Source: Mrakia gelida
Taxonomy: Eukaryota; Basidiomycota; Tremellomycetes; Cystofilobasidiales; Mrakiaceae
Direction: 5' to 3'
Assembly (NCBI GenBank): GCA_024345305.1
Contig: BRON01000010.1
Location: forward strand, 1,116,001-1,180,000
DNA length: 64,000 nucleotides
Part shown: piece after piece, positions 20,508 to 31,040 of the stretch
How positions within the stretch are numbered: the first letter of the stretch is position 1
How the letters are laid out: each line of letters opens with the position of its first letter
Notes under the pieces: generated by a model
What the model was told of the DNA's origin: nothing
Database searches by the model: none
Seen by the model: the letters and a program-made list of their open reading frames with translations, nothing else
Position numbers and translations under genes: made by a program

Positions 20508-22541
20508 TCAATCCAACCCCCCAGGCATCTCCTCCAAGCCAAACTCCTCAACCTTCTCTCCCATCTCCGTCCTCACTCCCACCCTCCCAATCTTTCCGAC
20601 TCCAGGAACAACGACGACCTCCTGCCTGGGCTGAGGCTTGAGTTCTCCCGTTCGGAAGGCTTCTTGTCGTTTCTCGCAGTCGAAGGCCCACCTGCGACGA
20701 GCGAAACGTAGGACCCAGGTCAGTTTCGAGGAGAGGAGAGGGGAGAAAGGAAAGGGAACGAACATGGCTGCTCCGATACGGTTGGAGACGGAGAAGAACA
20801 TCCCGACGAAGGGGAGGGATTCGAGGAGGGAGGCGGCGAAACCGAAGCCTGCGAGACGAACGCGTCGACGTCAGTTCGGTTCGATGTCGACTTCGTGAGG
20901 CAAGCGGAGAGAGAGGAGAGAAGAGAAGACGAACTGTAGTAGTCCCACTTTCGTTCTTCGACGAAGAGGAGAGCTTGGTCGGGGGTCATGCCTTTGGCGG
21001 CGAAGTACTGGGAATGGAGAGAGGATCGGAGACGAGGAAGGTCAGCGAGCGAGCGACCGTTGGGCGAAAAGAGGAAGTAGATCGGAGAGAGGAGGGAGAG
21101 GAGAGACGCACAGGTTCGTGAAGGAATCTGGCTGAGCCGAGAGCTTTGACCATGGAGGAGACGATGATACTAAGAAGGAAAGAAGAAGCGGGGAGAGGGA
21201 ACTGTTCAGCGAGACGCGTCGAAGGACGACGACACGAGGTGAACGAGGGCGAGGGGCTCACCCGACGACAGGAACGAAGTTCAAGGGGAACAAGATAACT
21301 ATGGGATAAGCAGAGACCGATAGATGGTCAGTTTATCTTCGAGAGGACAGGGAGAAAAAGAGAGAAGGCTTCGCCGCAAGCCTCCTCCCTCCGACCTCCA
21401 ACCTCCACCGTCTCGACCCTCGACTTCCTCGTCCTCATCCTTCTCTTCTCATCCTCCTCCCTCTCGCCTGAACTCACACTTGTTCACGAAGAACCTCCCC
21501 AGCTTCCCAAACACGACCTTCTGGACCCTCGCCCTCTTGCTAGCCTTCTTCGCCTTTTCGACAGGAGGGACCTCGTACTCCTCGACGTAACGTCCCCAGA
21601 ACGAAGGCGGCTTGTTTCGAGATTCGACGGTGAGATCCCATGCTCGTTTCCTGGCAATCTTGATGTTCTTGCGAAGGAAGAACTTGAGGATGTACCTGCG
21701 GGGACGAAGGAGAGACGAGAGTGTGAGTGAGACGTCGCTAGCGAAGGGGAGGAGAAGAGAGATGGAGGACTAGGAAGAAGCGCACCAGAACTGTCCTCCG
21801 ATGATGAAGACGGTAGCGTAGACGGCGAGAGGGAGGTTGTACTGAATTGTTCAAGGAGTGGGAGAGAACCAAAGAGAGGAAGCGAACAGAGAGAGTCAGC
21901 TCGTGCTTCTCGTTCCTCCAGTTCCATCGGCTCTTCCTCTGCTTCGCTCCTCCTGCATTGCTCCTAGAGTCGGAGAACCGTCTCTGACTCACCCCGAGAA
22001 TCACCGTCCCACCCTCGTTGTTGGCGAACTTCTTGATCATCTTGGTCCCCATCAGAAACCTCTCGACGAACCCAAGCTGTGACCTCCAACTGATGAAGAT
22101 CCAAGCTGCTCCAACGGCCAGACCTCTGAGCGTTCCGTTTCGAGTTTTGGCCCAGATCTAGTGACCGCCAACCACCATCGAAGCAAGCGAGAAGAAGAGA
22201 GATCAAGGTCAGCGAAAGAGCGTGAGAGACGAGCTTGAGAAGAAGCCAGGGGGGAGGAGGGGGTCGTGAGCTCCGCGGTTTGGGAGGATCGGACTGACGG
22301 GAGCTCTGAGGTGAGGGTCTGAGAGGAGTCTGTAGATTCCGATGAGAGCGTAGGTGGGAGGGAAGGCGAGTCTGCTTGAGGAGGGCGAGGAGAGGAAGGC
22401 TGAAGTCTCGTGGATAGCGGTCGAGAGAGGGATCTCGTTCGTTGGAGCAGGGCAGGAGGAGGAAGGAGCGTTGAGGTCGAGCTCGCCTTTAGAGTGTCGA
22501 GGAGGGAGGGGGGGAGGGAGAGCGGAAGTGTAGGAGGACAT
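20508..22541 (-). CDS. EI24/Lds (Rrt8-like) multi-pass membrane protein
   Basis: Probable membrane protein of the fungal Lds/Rrt8 type (EI24-like), whose yeast members are on lipid droplets or linked to the spore wall. Exon 1 (MSSYTSALPPPLPPRHSKGE) is disordered, then PPTYALIGIYRLLSDPHLRA. Later exons give IWAKTRNGTLRGLAVGAAWI, a long basic loop ARKRAWDLTVESRNKPPSFW, then the typical core LILFPLNFVPVVG, SIIVSSMVKALGSARFLHEP, YFAAKGMTPDQALLFVEERK, WDYYSFGFAASLLESLPFVG and FFSVSNRIGAAMWAFDCEKR. The N-F-V-P-V-V-G ... F-G-F-x2-S-L-L-E pattern is what suggests the family. About eight exons. The tail EKVEEFGLEEMPGGLD ends at the TGA at 20508. Exact exon limits in the middle are uncertain. It is divergent from PRI1. 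Confidence 0.6.
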
Positions 22542-23001
22542 GGCGACCTGAGAGGAGGTATGGAGTATCTGCTAGAGAGAAGAGAAGCCGAGAAAGAAGG
22601 GGAGGAAGGGAAGGGGAGAGGATGAAAGTTGGAGGGGATCGATGAGCTCGACTCTTGCGATCCTCGTCATTTTGGCCTGGCTCGTGCTTCGACCTCTGTC
22701 CTTCTTTGGGGAAGATTTTCTTCGAGCCCGAACTCGGGTTTCCGTCTTTCATAGTCGAAGTTATCTCTCTGAAGTCGAAGGCTGACAAGTTTTGCGCTTA
22801 GCAACGAGAAATGAACGGTTGCTAGGACGCGTGAAATGAAAGTGCTCGGACGCGACCTTTGGAATCGAGCTCACCTCAACCGCATCCTCCCTTCCCCTCC
22901 TTCTCTACAGCCTTCCTCTCTAGCTTCACCCATCACCTTCTCGCGCCCCATTCCCCCTTCCTTACCCTCACCCTTCCACTTCACCTTCCCAGCTCGCGAC
23001 G
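22542..23001. promoter_or_regulatory. PRI1: Bidirectional promoter, EI24-like / PRI1, with an ACGCGT box
   Basis: A 460 bp divergent promoter. It contains ACGCGT at 22827-22832, about 170 bp before the primase start. ACGCGT is the MluI cell-cycle box bound by MBF in yeasts and drives replication genes there. Because the hexamer is common in this window, its role here is only a suggestion. Confidence 0.4.
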
Positions 23002-25241
23002 ATGCCCGTAGCAGACCCACCGTTCGTCGACTCTCTCCCTTCTCCTCCTTCCTTCCCACGCTGACCTCTCCCTTCTTGCAGACACGAGGATGTCGCCTCT
23101 GACCCAGGAGTGATGCGATCCTTCTATCAACGTCTCTTCCCTTGGAAATCACTCTTCACATGGCTCAACCACGATCACAGTAAGCTCCAATTCCTCGCCC
23201 AAGAGCATAGGAAAAGAAGAGCTCACCTCTTTGCCCTTCCCTTTCCCTTTCCTCCTTCGCTCTCGCGTACTCCCTCAGTCCCGACGAAACTCTTCACCCA
23301 TCGAGAATTCGCCTTCACCCTCCCTGGAGATATCTACCTACGATACAACTCGTTCTCGAACGCTGAGGAGCTCAAGAACGAGGTGTTGAGGTTGAAGCCA
23401 TCGAGGTTCGAGATCGGACCCGTCTACTCTGGAAAGGTCAGTCCTCGCTTCTATCTCGCCTTTCTTTGCTCTCAGCTCATTTGGATATCCTCTCTGAGAG
23501 GCTGGGTATATCTGGAGACTGGACTGACCCCGTTTCGTCCCCTCGGTCCTTCTCCAGCCTCGAGACAAGAAGACCCTCCGACCAACTGCCTTCGTCCCTC
23601 TTCGACGCGAACTCGTCTTCGATATCGACATGACCGACTACGACGAGATCAGAACGTGCTGTCAGGACAAGGACATGTGCAAGAGGTGCTGGGGTTTCAT
23701 CGCTGCTGCGACGGGAGTCCTGGATTCTGCTTTAAGAGGTGAGCTTCAACTTCCTCCCTTCGTCCCTTCCCTTCCCCATCCCCTTCGTTCGCGTCCTCGA
23801 GCTGATTGATTCGCGCTTTCTTCAGATCAATTCGGCTACTCTCACCTCCTCTGGGTCTACTCCGGTCGACGAGGAATCCATTGCTGGGTTTCGGACACGG
23901 CTGCCATCGACCTGACGGACGATCAACGTCGAGCTATCGTTCTGTACTTGGAGGTCGTCGCTGGATCGAAGGACACGAGCAAGAAGGTCAACGTGAGGTA
24001 CAAGGGATCGGAACTGCATCCAAGCATCAAGTGAGTACGCGTTCTTCACGAGTGGCTGGCTTTGAGAAGGGAAGTGCGGGAAAGAGAGTCAGAGGGAGGG
24101 AAGGAGGTCGAGACGCGAGCTCGAAGCTGACTTTCGAACGCCTTCCCTTTCTCGTCGCGTTCACTCAGAACCGCCTACGATACCCTCGCCGAACAGTTCC
24201 CAGCTCTCATCCTCGACGACCAAGAATGCTTCCGGACCAAGGAACAGTACGAAGCTCTTCTCGCTCTCATCCCAGATCAAGGTCAGTACCCTACCTCCTC
24301 TCGTCGTTCGCGTTTCTCCATCCTCCCAACTCACTCCCATTATCACTCTCGTTTTCATTCAGACATCACCTCCCGTCTCCGCACCCACTGGTCCACCACC
24401 TCTTCCTCCACTCCCTCCCGAACACGCTGGAAGGAACTCTACAAGCAGATCCAACAACTCGCTCCTCCTCCTCCCTCCCTCAAAGATCCCAACCCAGCGG
24501 AGTCGCCGAGGTACAAACTGCTTTCCCAGTCCCTCCAGGATATCGTGCTTCAGTACTCGTACCCGAGACTTGATGCGGAGGTATCGAAACATAGGAACCA
24601 TCTGCTCAAGAGTCCGTTTGTTGTGCATCCTGGGACGAGTGAGTTTCCTTCCTCGCGTCTCGCTTCCTCCCCTGTCCCCGCACGGACCTGACTGACTCTT
24701 CTTTCGATTTCCTTTGCTCGCCCCCGCCAGACCGAGTCTGTGTCCCCATCGACCCTACCAAAGTCTCCTCGTTCGATCCAGCCAAAGTCCCCACCGTCGG
24801 GCTCCTCCTTCGAGAACTCGCGGAGGCACAGAGGAAGGTCGAGGAGGTCGCGGCTGCTTCCTCCTCTTCCTCCATGGATGTCGACGATCCTTCGTCAACG
24901 GGAGGAAAGAAGGGAGAGGTGCGGGTTTGTGGTGCGTTTCCTTCCTTCGTCCTCTCTTCTCTTCGAGTTCGATTCGACGCGTTCGTTTCGTTCGTTTCTC
25001 GCGAGCTGACTTGCTTTTTCGCGTTTGGTGGGAACAGATTGGAGAGACACCTCCCTCCGACCGTACGTGGAGATGCTCGATCGACACAACGTTGGATTGA
25101 TGAAGCAGACGAGGGAAAAGAAGAGGAGTGAGTGTCGTCGTCTCTTCCCCTCCCCTGCCCTCCCCCTCTCCCTCTCTTTCTTCTTCCACAAACTGACTCG
25201 ATCCCTCGTATTTCGCAGGTGCCATCTCCATGGACTTCTAA
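23002..25241 (+). CDS. PRI1: DNA primase small (catalytic) subunit
   Basis: Catalytic subunit of primase in the DNA polymerase alpha-primase complex; makes the RNA primers for replication. Exon 1 MPVADPP joins to HEDVASDPGVMRSFYQRLFP. The archaeo-eukaryotic primase core is clear: FTHREFAFTLPGDIYLRYNS; ELVFDIDMTDYDEIRTCCQD with the catalytic D-I-D; KDMCKRCWGFIAAATGVLDS carrying the C-C...C-x2-C zinc motif; and FGYSHLLWVYSGRRGIHCWV with the conserved S-G-R-R-G-x-H. Downstream are LHPSIKTAYDTLAEQFPALI and RLDAEVSKHRNHLLKSPFVV and HPGTNRVCVPIDP, the conserved R-N-H-L-L-K-x-P-F segment. The C-terminus is YVEMLDRHNVGLMKQTREKK ending SAISMDF. All catalytic residues are present. Nine exons or so. Length is close to the usual 400-480 residues. 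Confidence 0.93.
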
Positions 25242-25971
25242 ATCTCCCATCTATCTCTCTGGGTTTGCTCGAGCGGGGAACGAAGCAGGCAGGCCGACTT
25301 TTCCAGCGACGCGTCGTCCGATGTCATGCTTTCCTTCTCACTTGCTGTCTTGTCTCTCAGGGCGACGGAGCTTCGAAGAAGAATTTCAACAGCGCATTCA
25401 AAAGAAAGGTTCGAAACGAAAGGAAGTAAAAACGAAACGAAACGAAGAGCGAACGAAAGCGAACGAAGAAAAGGAGCGTCGTATTTTGGGTTTGATGGAG
25501 TCGAGTCGCGAGAAAGGGTAAAGCTGGGTGAGAGATAGAGTTACTACATGGTCGGAATCGAAGGCGAGGTAGGGATGTTAAGGTAGAGGCGGTAAAAGCG
25601 AGAGAGTGCGAGATGTGTGTGAGGGCTATAAAAGGGGAAGAGTGCAGCAAGGAGAAAGGCGAGAAAGAAATCGAGTACTTTGGTGGGACGGTACTGGTAC
25701 AATAAGTTGTTGAAAACGAGGAAAAACGAGGATGGATGGAGTGCGGACGAGAGAGAGAGAGATGAACAAAGGAAAGGGCAGATGAGGGGGTCGTGAAACG
25801 AAAACGAAAACGAAAGGGGTTGGACTTGAGTTGAGTCGTGCGTATGAACAAGGAGAAGTAGAGAGTGAAGCAAAAGAAACACGTAAGGAAAAGGAAAAGG
25901 ATGGAGCCAGTCCGAGTGAAATTCGAGGAGGAGGCGAAGAGAGGGAGAAGGAAGGTAGGGTTGGGTTGGGT
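25242..25971. other. Convergent spacer, PRI1 / Q-rich gene
   Basis: About 730 bp of tail-to-tail DNA. It holds one GACGCGTC near 25309, A-rich purine tracts (GAAACGAAAACGAAAACGAA around 25797) and 3' UTR sequence. No gene recognised. Confidence 0.4.
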
Positions 25972-28439
25972 TTAAGCTGAGGGCGAGGCGGTTTGTTCTC
26001 GTCGACCGAGAACGCTGAGGTTGGATCCGGCTTTCTTTCGAAGTCTGTTGGGTGGAGAAAGTAGAAGGAGGAGGAAAGAGGGGTGGCGGGAGTCAGCGAA
26101 CGAAGAAGGAGAGGAAGACGCGACGCGAGAACGGGAACGAAAACGACGATGACTCACCTGCTAGCGAAGTTCCTGGCTCCCAGCTCGTCGGCTGGACTAG
26201 GAGGTCCTCGAGGCTGCCTGATCACTCCACTCCCGTACGCGGCTCCTCCGTTCCCGACTCCTCCTCCAAGATCGTAGCTCCTCGTCCTCGGGTGAACCTC
26301 GACGGGCGAGGGTCGTTGGATCTGCTCGATCTCGACGCCGTTCTGAGCGTTGAGAGCAGCGGCCGCGGCAGACATCGACCTGAGGTTGTTGCTTCCGAAC
26401 CCTATCGGGGAGGTTGTCTTCTCGGGTTGCGGAGCAGCAGGGTAGGGTCGTCCGAGACCGAGTCCTTCGTAGATCGGCTTGAGGATGTCTCCTCCGCTGT
26501 TGTTCCACGATCCTCGACCTCCTCCTCCGCTCGATGCGAGGATGATGTTGCCTTCGCTCGACGTTGGCGACCTAGATCCTTCGTTCTCGTCCGAGTTGGA
26601 GTTGGGTCCGCTTGGGTGCGACGACGAGTCCGAGTGAGCGTCCTGGTCGAGTCCGACGCCGTTGTTGGATTGGAAGCGAGATCCGATGGGAGTGGACGAG
26701 TCCCTCGAGTGAGGAGGAGGGGAGAAGGTTCCAGTGAAGCGAGAGACGGGAGGGGAGACGACGCCAGTCGAGGCGGATCGAGGGTGGTTGGGAGGAGGAG
26801 AGTCGGCGGACTTGGTTCGCCAGTTTCCAGACGCGTCCGATTTCCCAGCGGTCCAGACCGAAGCGGCTCCTCCGAGCGAAGGAACCTCTCGTTGCTCGTA
26901 CTCGTAGGGAGCGATGTCTCGAGCTCCTCCTTGCTGGGAGGAAGGGACGACGAGACCTCCGAACTGGGACGCGAGGTTTGGGTTGAGTCCTCCGTCGAGA
27001 GGCGAAGCGACTCGACTCCTGTCTCCTTGACTTCCAGCTCCAGGTCCGGGACTGACTCCCGTCCTCTCTCCGACAGCACCAGCTCCAGGCTGAGGGCTCA
27101 ACCCTCTCGAGAGCGTCTGCCTTCCCAACCCTCCTCCGTTCCCGAAGATCCCAGCTCCATGAACGTCGTCCCTCGGCTGCTCGACCTCGAATCCGAACCG
27201 ATGTCCACTAGCAGCCACGGCGGCGGGAGTAGGGAGGGGAGGGACTCCTGATCTTGCTCGAAGGTTGGCCTGGATCTGCTGCTGAGCTGCGTGACGTTGT
27301 TCGTACGCGGACGCGAGCTGCTGAGGGGTTTGCTGGACTCGTTGAGCTTGGTTGGCCATCTGGACTTGAGCTTGAGCCTGAGCGTAGGACTGGTCGAAGG
27401 ATCGTTGGTTGAAGGAGGCGGAGAGAGGAGGAAGAGCGTGAGATCGCTGCTGCTGCTGGTTGGGGTGTTGGAGGTGGTTTCCGTTCGGCTGAGCTGCGAG
27501 CAACGCGGCTTGCTGGGCCTGAGCGATGAGCTGCTGCTGAAGTTGTTGAGCTTGTTGGTGGACCTGAAGGGAAGAAGGTGAAAGATTGAACAGTCGTCAG
27601 TTCGAAGGAGAGGGCATAGATGGCGAGGACGGGACGAGGGAGCGACGGGAAACGAGAACTCACTTGGATCCTCAGAAGCTGTTCAACCTGAGCCTCCATC
27701 TCTCGCTGCTGCTGCTGCTGAGCGAGCGCCTGGAGCAACTGCAACTCCTCGAGGTTCCTAGGTCCTTGGTTCGAGGCCAACGTCTGGAGGGTGAGGACTC
27801 GGAGGAGCTCCTGTTGCTGCATCTGCTGCTGGTAGGCCATCGACTGCTGTTGGTGTTGCTGCTGGTTCCCTCGACCTCCTCTGTCTCCTCCCCTGTCCCC
27901 TCCACCCATTCCCATACCCATCTCCATCCCTCCTCCACCATTCCCACCCCTCTGCATGCCTCCTCCTCCTCCTCCCATCTGCCCTCGAGGCATCATTCCT
28001 CCTCCACCTCCACCGTGGTGACCGCCGTTGCCTCCTCCTCCCTGTTGCTGTCCCTGGTAAGGGTACTGTCCGGCGTTGAGAGCAGCCATCTTGGCGACCA
28101 TCTCCTCGTCCCTGCAGAGGAGAAACAAGGAAGGAAAGAAGGAAGGAAGAGGGAGGGTCAGCTCTGGGAGGTCGCGGGGAAGGAGGGAGAGGAGAGGACG
28201 TGAACTCACTCGTCGTCGTCGTCGAAGGAAGGACCGAGAGTGTGTTCTGACGAAGGGAAGCGTTGTCGATGCTGAGGAGTGTGAGGAGGGAGTCTTGGAG
28301 CGTATCCGAGGTTGGAGTTGTTGTTGGAACCTGAGAGGCCTCGTCCGGATGAGTTTGAGGGAGGAGGGAGGTTCTGACCTCTGAGTCCGGCGAGGAGGTT
28401 CGAGCGGGATTGAGGTGGGTTGAGAGCAGGGTATGACAT
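25972..28439 (-). CDS. Q/G-rich fungal protein with conserved IRQPRGPP...NFASR end
   Basis: Unassigned, largely disordered protein. Exon 1 begins MSYPALNPPQSRSNLLAGLR and runs to an acidic FDDDDE. The next exon has DEEMVAKMAALNAGQYPYQG, Gly/Met-rich repeats, then a long helical Gln/Leu segment (LLRVLTLQTLASN, NLEELQLLQALAQQQQ, EAQVEQLLRIQ). The large last exons contain Ser/Pro-rich sequence and the segment DILKPIYEGLGLGRPYP. The C-terminal block GSGVIRQPRGPPSPADELGA, RNFASRLRKKAGSNLSVLGR is the most conserved-looking part and resembles a C-terminal motif seen in many fungal proteins of unknown role. Two introns in the 5' UTR (28544-28683 and 28790-28928 on the minus strand) fit the usual signals. 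Coding exons join with frame kept. A regulatory or RNA-binding role would be guesswork. Confidence 0.62.
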
Positions 28440-29611
28440 GATGTTGCTACGTTCGTTCGTCGATTGAGTGGGTGTTCGTTGATGCTGAGAGCGAGGAAGA
28501 GAAGTGGTTGATGCGAAGGGTGGACCTTGAGAGCGTGGACGAGCTGGCGCGAGAGAGGGGCGAGATTGGAAGGGAAGGAAGCGGAAGGAGGAGAGGTCAG
28601 CTTTCAGGCGTTTCGATGTTCACGAGCAAGAAGGCGAGGGTGGGAGTGGAAAGAGAACAGAAGAGAGAGAGATGAGGACTTACGATCAAAGAAAGGGGGG
28701 TGTAAACAGAGGGCAAGCCGAACGAGGACAACGAAGTGCGAGGGTGGGAGAAGAGAGGAGTCGAAAGGGATCGTCCAGGGAAAAGTGGCCTACAACAGGG
28801 TTAAAAAACGCGAACAGGAGGGGAAACGAGTCAGCCAGAGATCCTTAGCATTCGGGGTAGGTCCAGGTACGACGTGTACGAGCCAGCTCGTATTGGAAGG
28901 GAAGGAAAGGGGGCAAGAGGATGCTCACTTTCAAGCAAAGAGAGGAGAGGCACGTCCTGATTGACAGACGATTTCCTCAGGTTCTAGTAGACGAAAGTCG
29001 GCCGATAAAAGTGGAGACGAAGGCGAAGTAGTGGTAGACGCTGGTTCCTAGGTCGAGAGCTGAACGACGAGTTGGGGTTGGAGCGTTGAGTCGAGAGGAA
29101 GGCAAGGGAGAGGGAGGGGAAGGGGAGGGGGAGTCGGAGCAAGGTCGAGTGGGCTTTGGAGACGAGAGTTTCTTCGGTTGGCTGGATCCTGTAAGGGCGG
29201 GGAAGGTGGACGAATAAGACTCTTGCTGGTGAGACCCCGGGACTTGCCAGAGAAAGGGAGGAAGGGGGGAAAGGAAGGGGGGAGGGAAAGGGAAGGAGAA
29301 GAGAAGATGGTGGAGAGAGAGGAGGGAGGGCGATTTGGGTTCGACTCGGACGAGCGAGCTGGCACCACGTTTTTTTTTTTTCGTTGTTCGTCTTCAAGTC
29401 TTGTTTTCGGTCTTTCAAAGTTGGTGTACAGCCTGGCTGAGAAGGGCTTCGCGAGATGAAAACGAGGGATACTTGCTTTCCGGCCTTGCTCTCGAGGAAG
29501 GAAGGGCGAAGGCGGCAGTGGACACGTCGAGCGAGACAGAGCTCAGGAGACCATTCGCTAAAGCAAACAATTCCTTTACATAGATTTTAGTAGATAAGAA
29601 ACGATAGAAGA
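28440..29611 (-). promoter_or_regulatory. Long spacer with spliced 5' UTR of the Q-rich gene
   Basis: A 1.17 kb gap. On the minus strand two introns fit the local pattern: 28790-28928 (GTGAGC donor, CTGGCTGACTC branch, TGTAG acceptor) and 28544-28683 (GTAAGT donor, AAGCTGACC branch, GCCAG acceptor). The leader of the Q-rich gene therefore seems to be spliced twice. A T12 run lies at about 29370-29381. Nothing else coding is convincing. Confidence 0.45.
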
Positions 29612-30875
29612 TCATCGCCTGACTCCCCTCTGAGCCTTCTCCAACTTGGCCTTCTTGTCCTCCTTTTTCTGCTGCGTTCGGCTCAGAGGCTCGACGACGA
29701 CGGGCGCCTGAGGAGCAGCAGAAGCTTGTCGCTGAGCTTGAGCAGCCTGCTGAGCTTGCTGCTTGGCGAGCATGGGAGCAGCGAAGAGGTAGGCCTGGTA
29801 TCCAACGTAGGAGGGGATCTGTTTGACAGAAAAGATGAAACGACGCGTCGAGAAGGAAGACAAACGAGTTAGTCGAGGTTCTTCAGACGGACATTGCTAG
29901 TTCGCCGTGCGAGTGAGACTAGACGTACGGCGAGGAGAAGCCAGTAGGAGTAGTATCCAATGAGGGGTCCGAGGATAGTGCAAGCCCAGATGATGTAGAT
30001 GCTGGTCGAGGAGGGAGAAAAGAAGGGAGGAGAAGAGGTGAGCTTGAGTTCGTTTGTGAACGAGTGGATTCCCCAACAAAAGCAGCTCGGAACTCAAAAC
30101 AACGAGGTTCGACATATACATGGCTCCCACAAGCTTCCTTCTGATGTCTCTAGCTCTCTGAGAGCACCTCAAATGGGCGCTCGAGTTGGACATCTCCACC
30201 GAGAAGAGAACCGAATCCGGAAGGCAGGAGGGATGAGCTCACATATCGGTCGCCCACTCAACGGGACCCTTTCCATCGAGAGCCTCTCCAGCCTTGAAGA
30301 CGTGACCGAGAGCGTTCCTCTTGGGGGATCCGATGAACCGAAGGTATCGGAAGCAGAGGACGGAGGGGACGAGGGTGATGATGTAGAGGAACGACGCTCC
30401 GGAAAAGTAAGGACGAGGTCGAAGATAGTGCCTCAGAGCGAAGTAGAGGACCTGCAGATGCGAGATAAGAAGGGAGGGTCAGCGACGAATTCGGAAATCA
30501 CATTCTCGAGGTCAGGAACGGCAGAAGATAGCGACGCGAGCTGGTGCGAGCTTGGGACGAAGGAGGGGGAGGAAGGAAGGGAGTCGACTCGTCACGAGCT
30601 TCCCTCCTTGATTCCGAGCTCTCTCGAACGTTTAATGACTCGAGACAAGCTCGAGACCCTCGCCAGGACATGCCGGTATATTCTCGTGGAACAAAAATGA
30701 GCTTTGCTCACGTTTGAAGCGATCATTCCAACGGTGAGCCGCCAGATAGCAGTCTCGTTCGCGCTCGCGACCCGCTTTGAAGAGGTGTTGGCCTGAACAG
30801 TCGTTCAAAGAGCGAGATATGTTCGGTCAGCTCCGATAACCATTTGGGAGGCAAGGTAGGAGGTCGACTGACCAT
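29612..30875 (-). CDS. SND2: SND2/TMEM208-family ER targeting protein
   Basis: ER membrane protein of the SND pathway, which helps insert proteins with central or C-terminal membrane segments (family knowledge). Exon 1 contributes only the ATG (30875-30873): a GTCAGT donor follows at once. With a GAGCTGACC branch and TTCAG acceptor the next exon starts in frame as ANTSSKRVASANETAIWRLT. The protein then shows VGMIASNVLYFALRHYLRPR, PYFSGASFLYIITLVPSVLC, FRYLRFIGSPKRNALGHVFK, WATDIYIYIIWACTILGPLI, GYYSYWLLLAIPSYVGYQAY and a basic tail QQKKEDKKAKLEKAQRGVRR. The topology (two hydrophobic pairs, then a Lys/Arg tail) and the ANxxxKR start match TMEM208. Five exons. It is divergent from GEMIN2. Confidence 0.8.
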
Positions 30876-31040
30876 TTTAGAGGGATAAGAGAAGGATAAG
30901 AAGTTGAGAGGAGATGGAGGTTGGGAGCACACGAGCTGGGAGGCGGAGGGGAGGAAAGGCGAAAAGTGAAAGTGGTCCCCATGGGTTGGACATCAACCCA
31001 CCAGCAGGGTCCTCATCTTTTTCAGCAGCCATCGAGTGAA
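30876..31040. promoter_or_regulatory. Bidirectional promoter, SND2 / GEMIN2
   Basis: Only 165 bp lie between the two divergent starts, so the promoter must be shared. No distinct box stands out. Confidence 0.45.

Noticed and set aside
26052..27251. A 399-codon frame on the + strand
   Set aside because: Shadow of the Q-rich minus-strand gene; composition is Arg/Ser/Gly as expected for the antisense of Ser/Pro/Gly codons.
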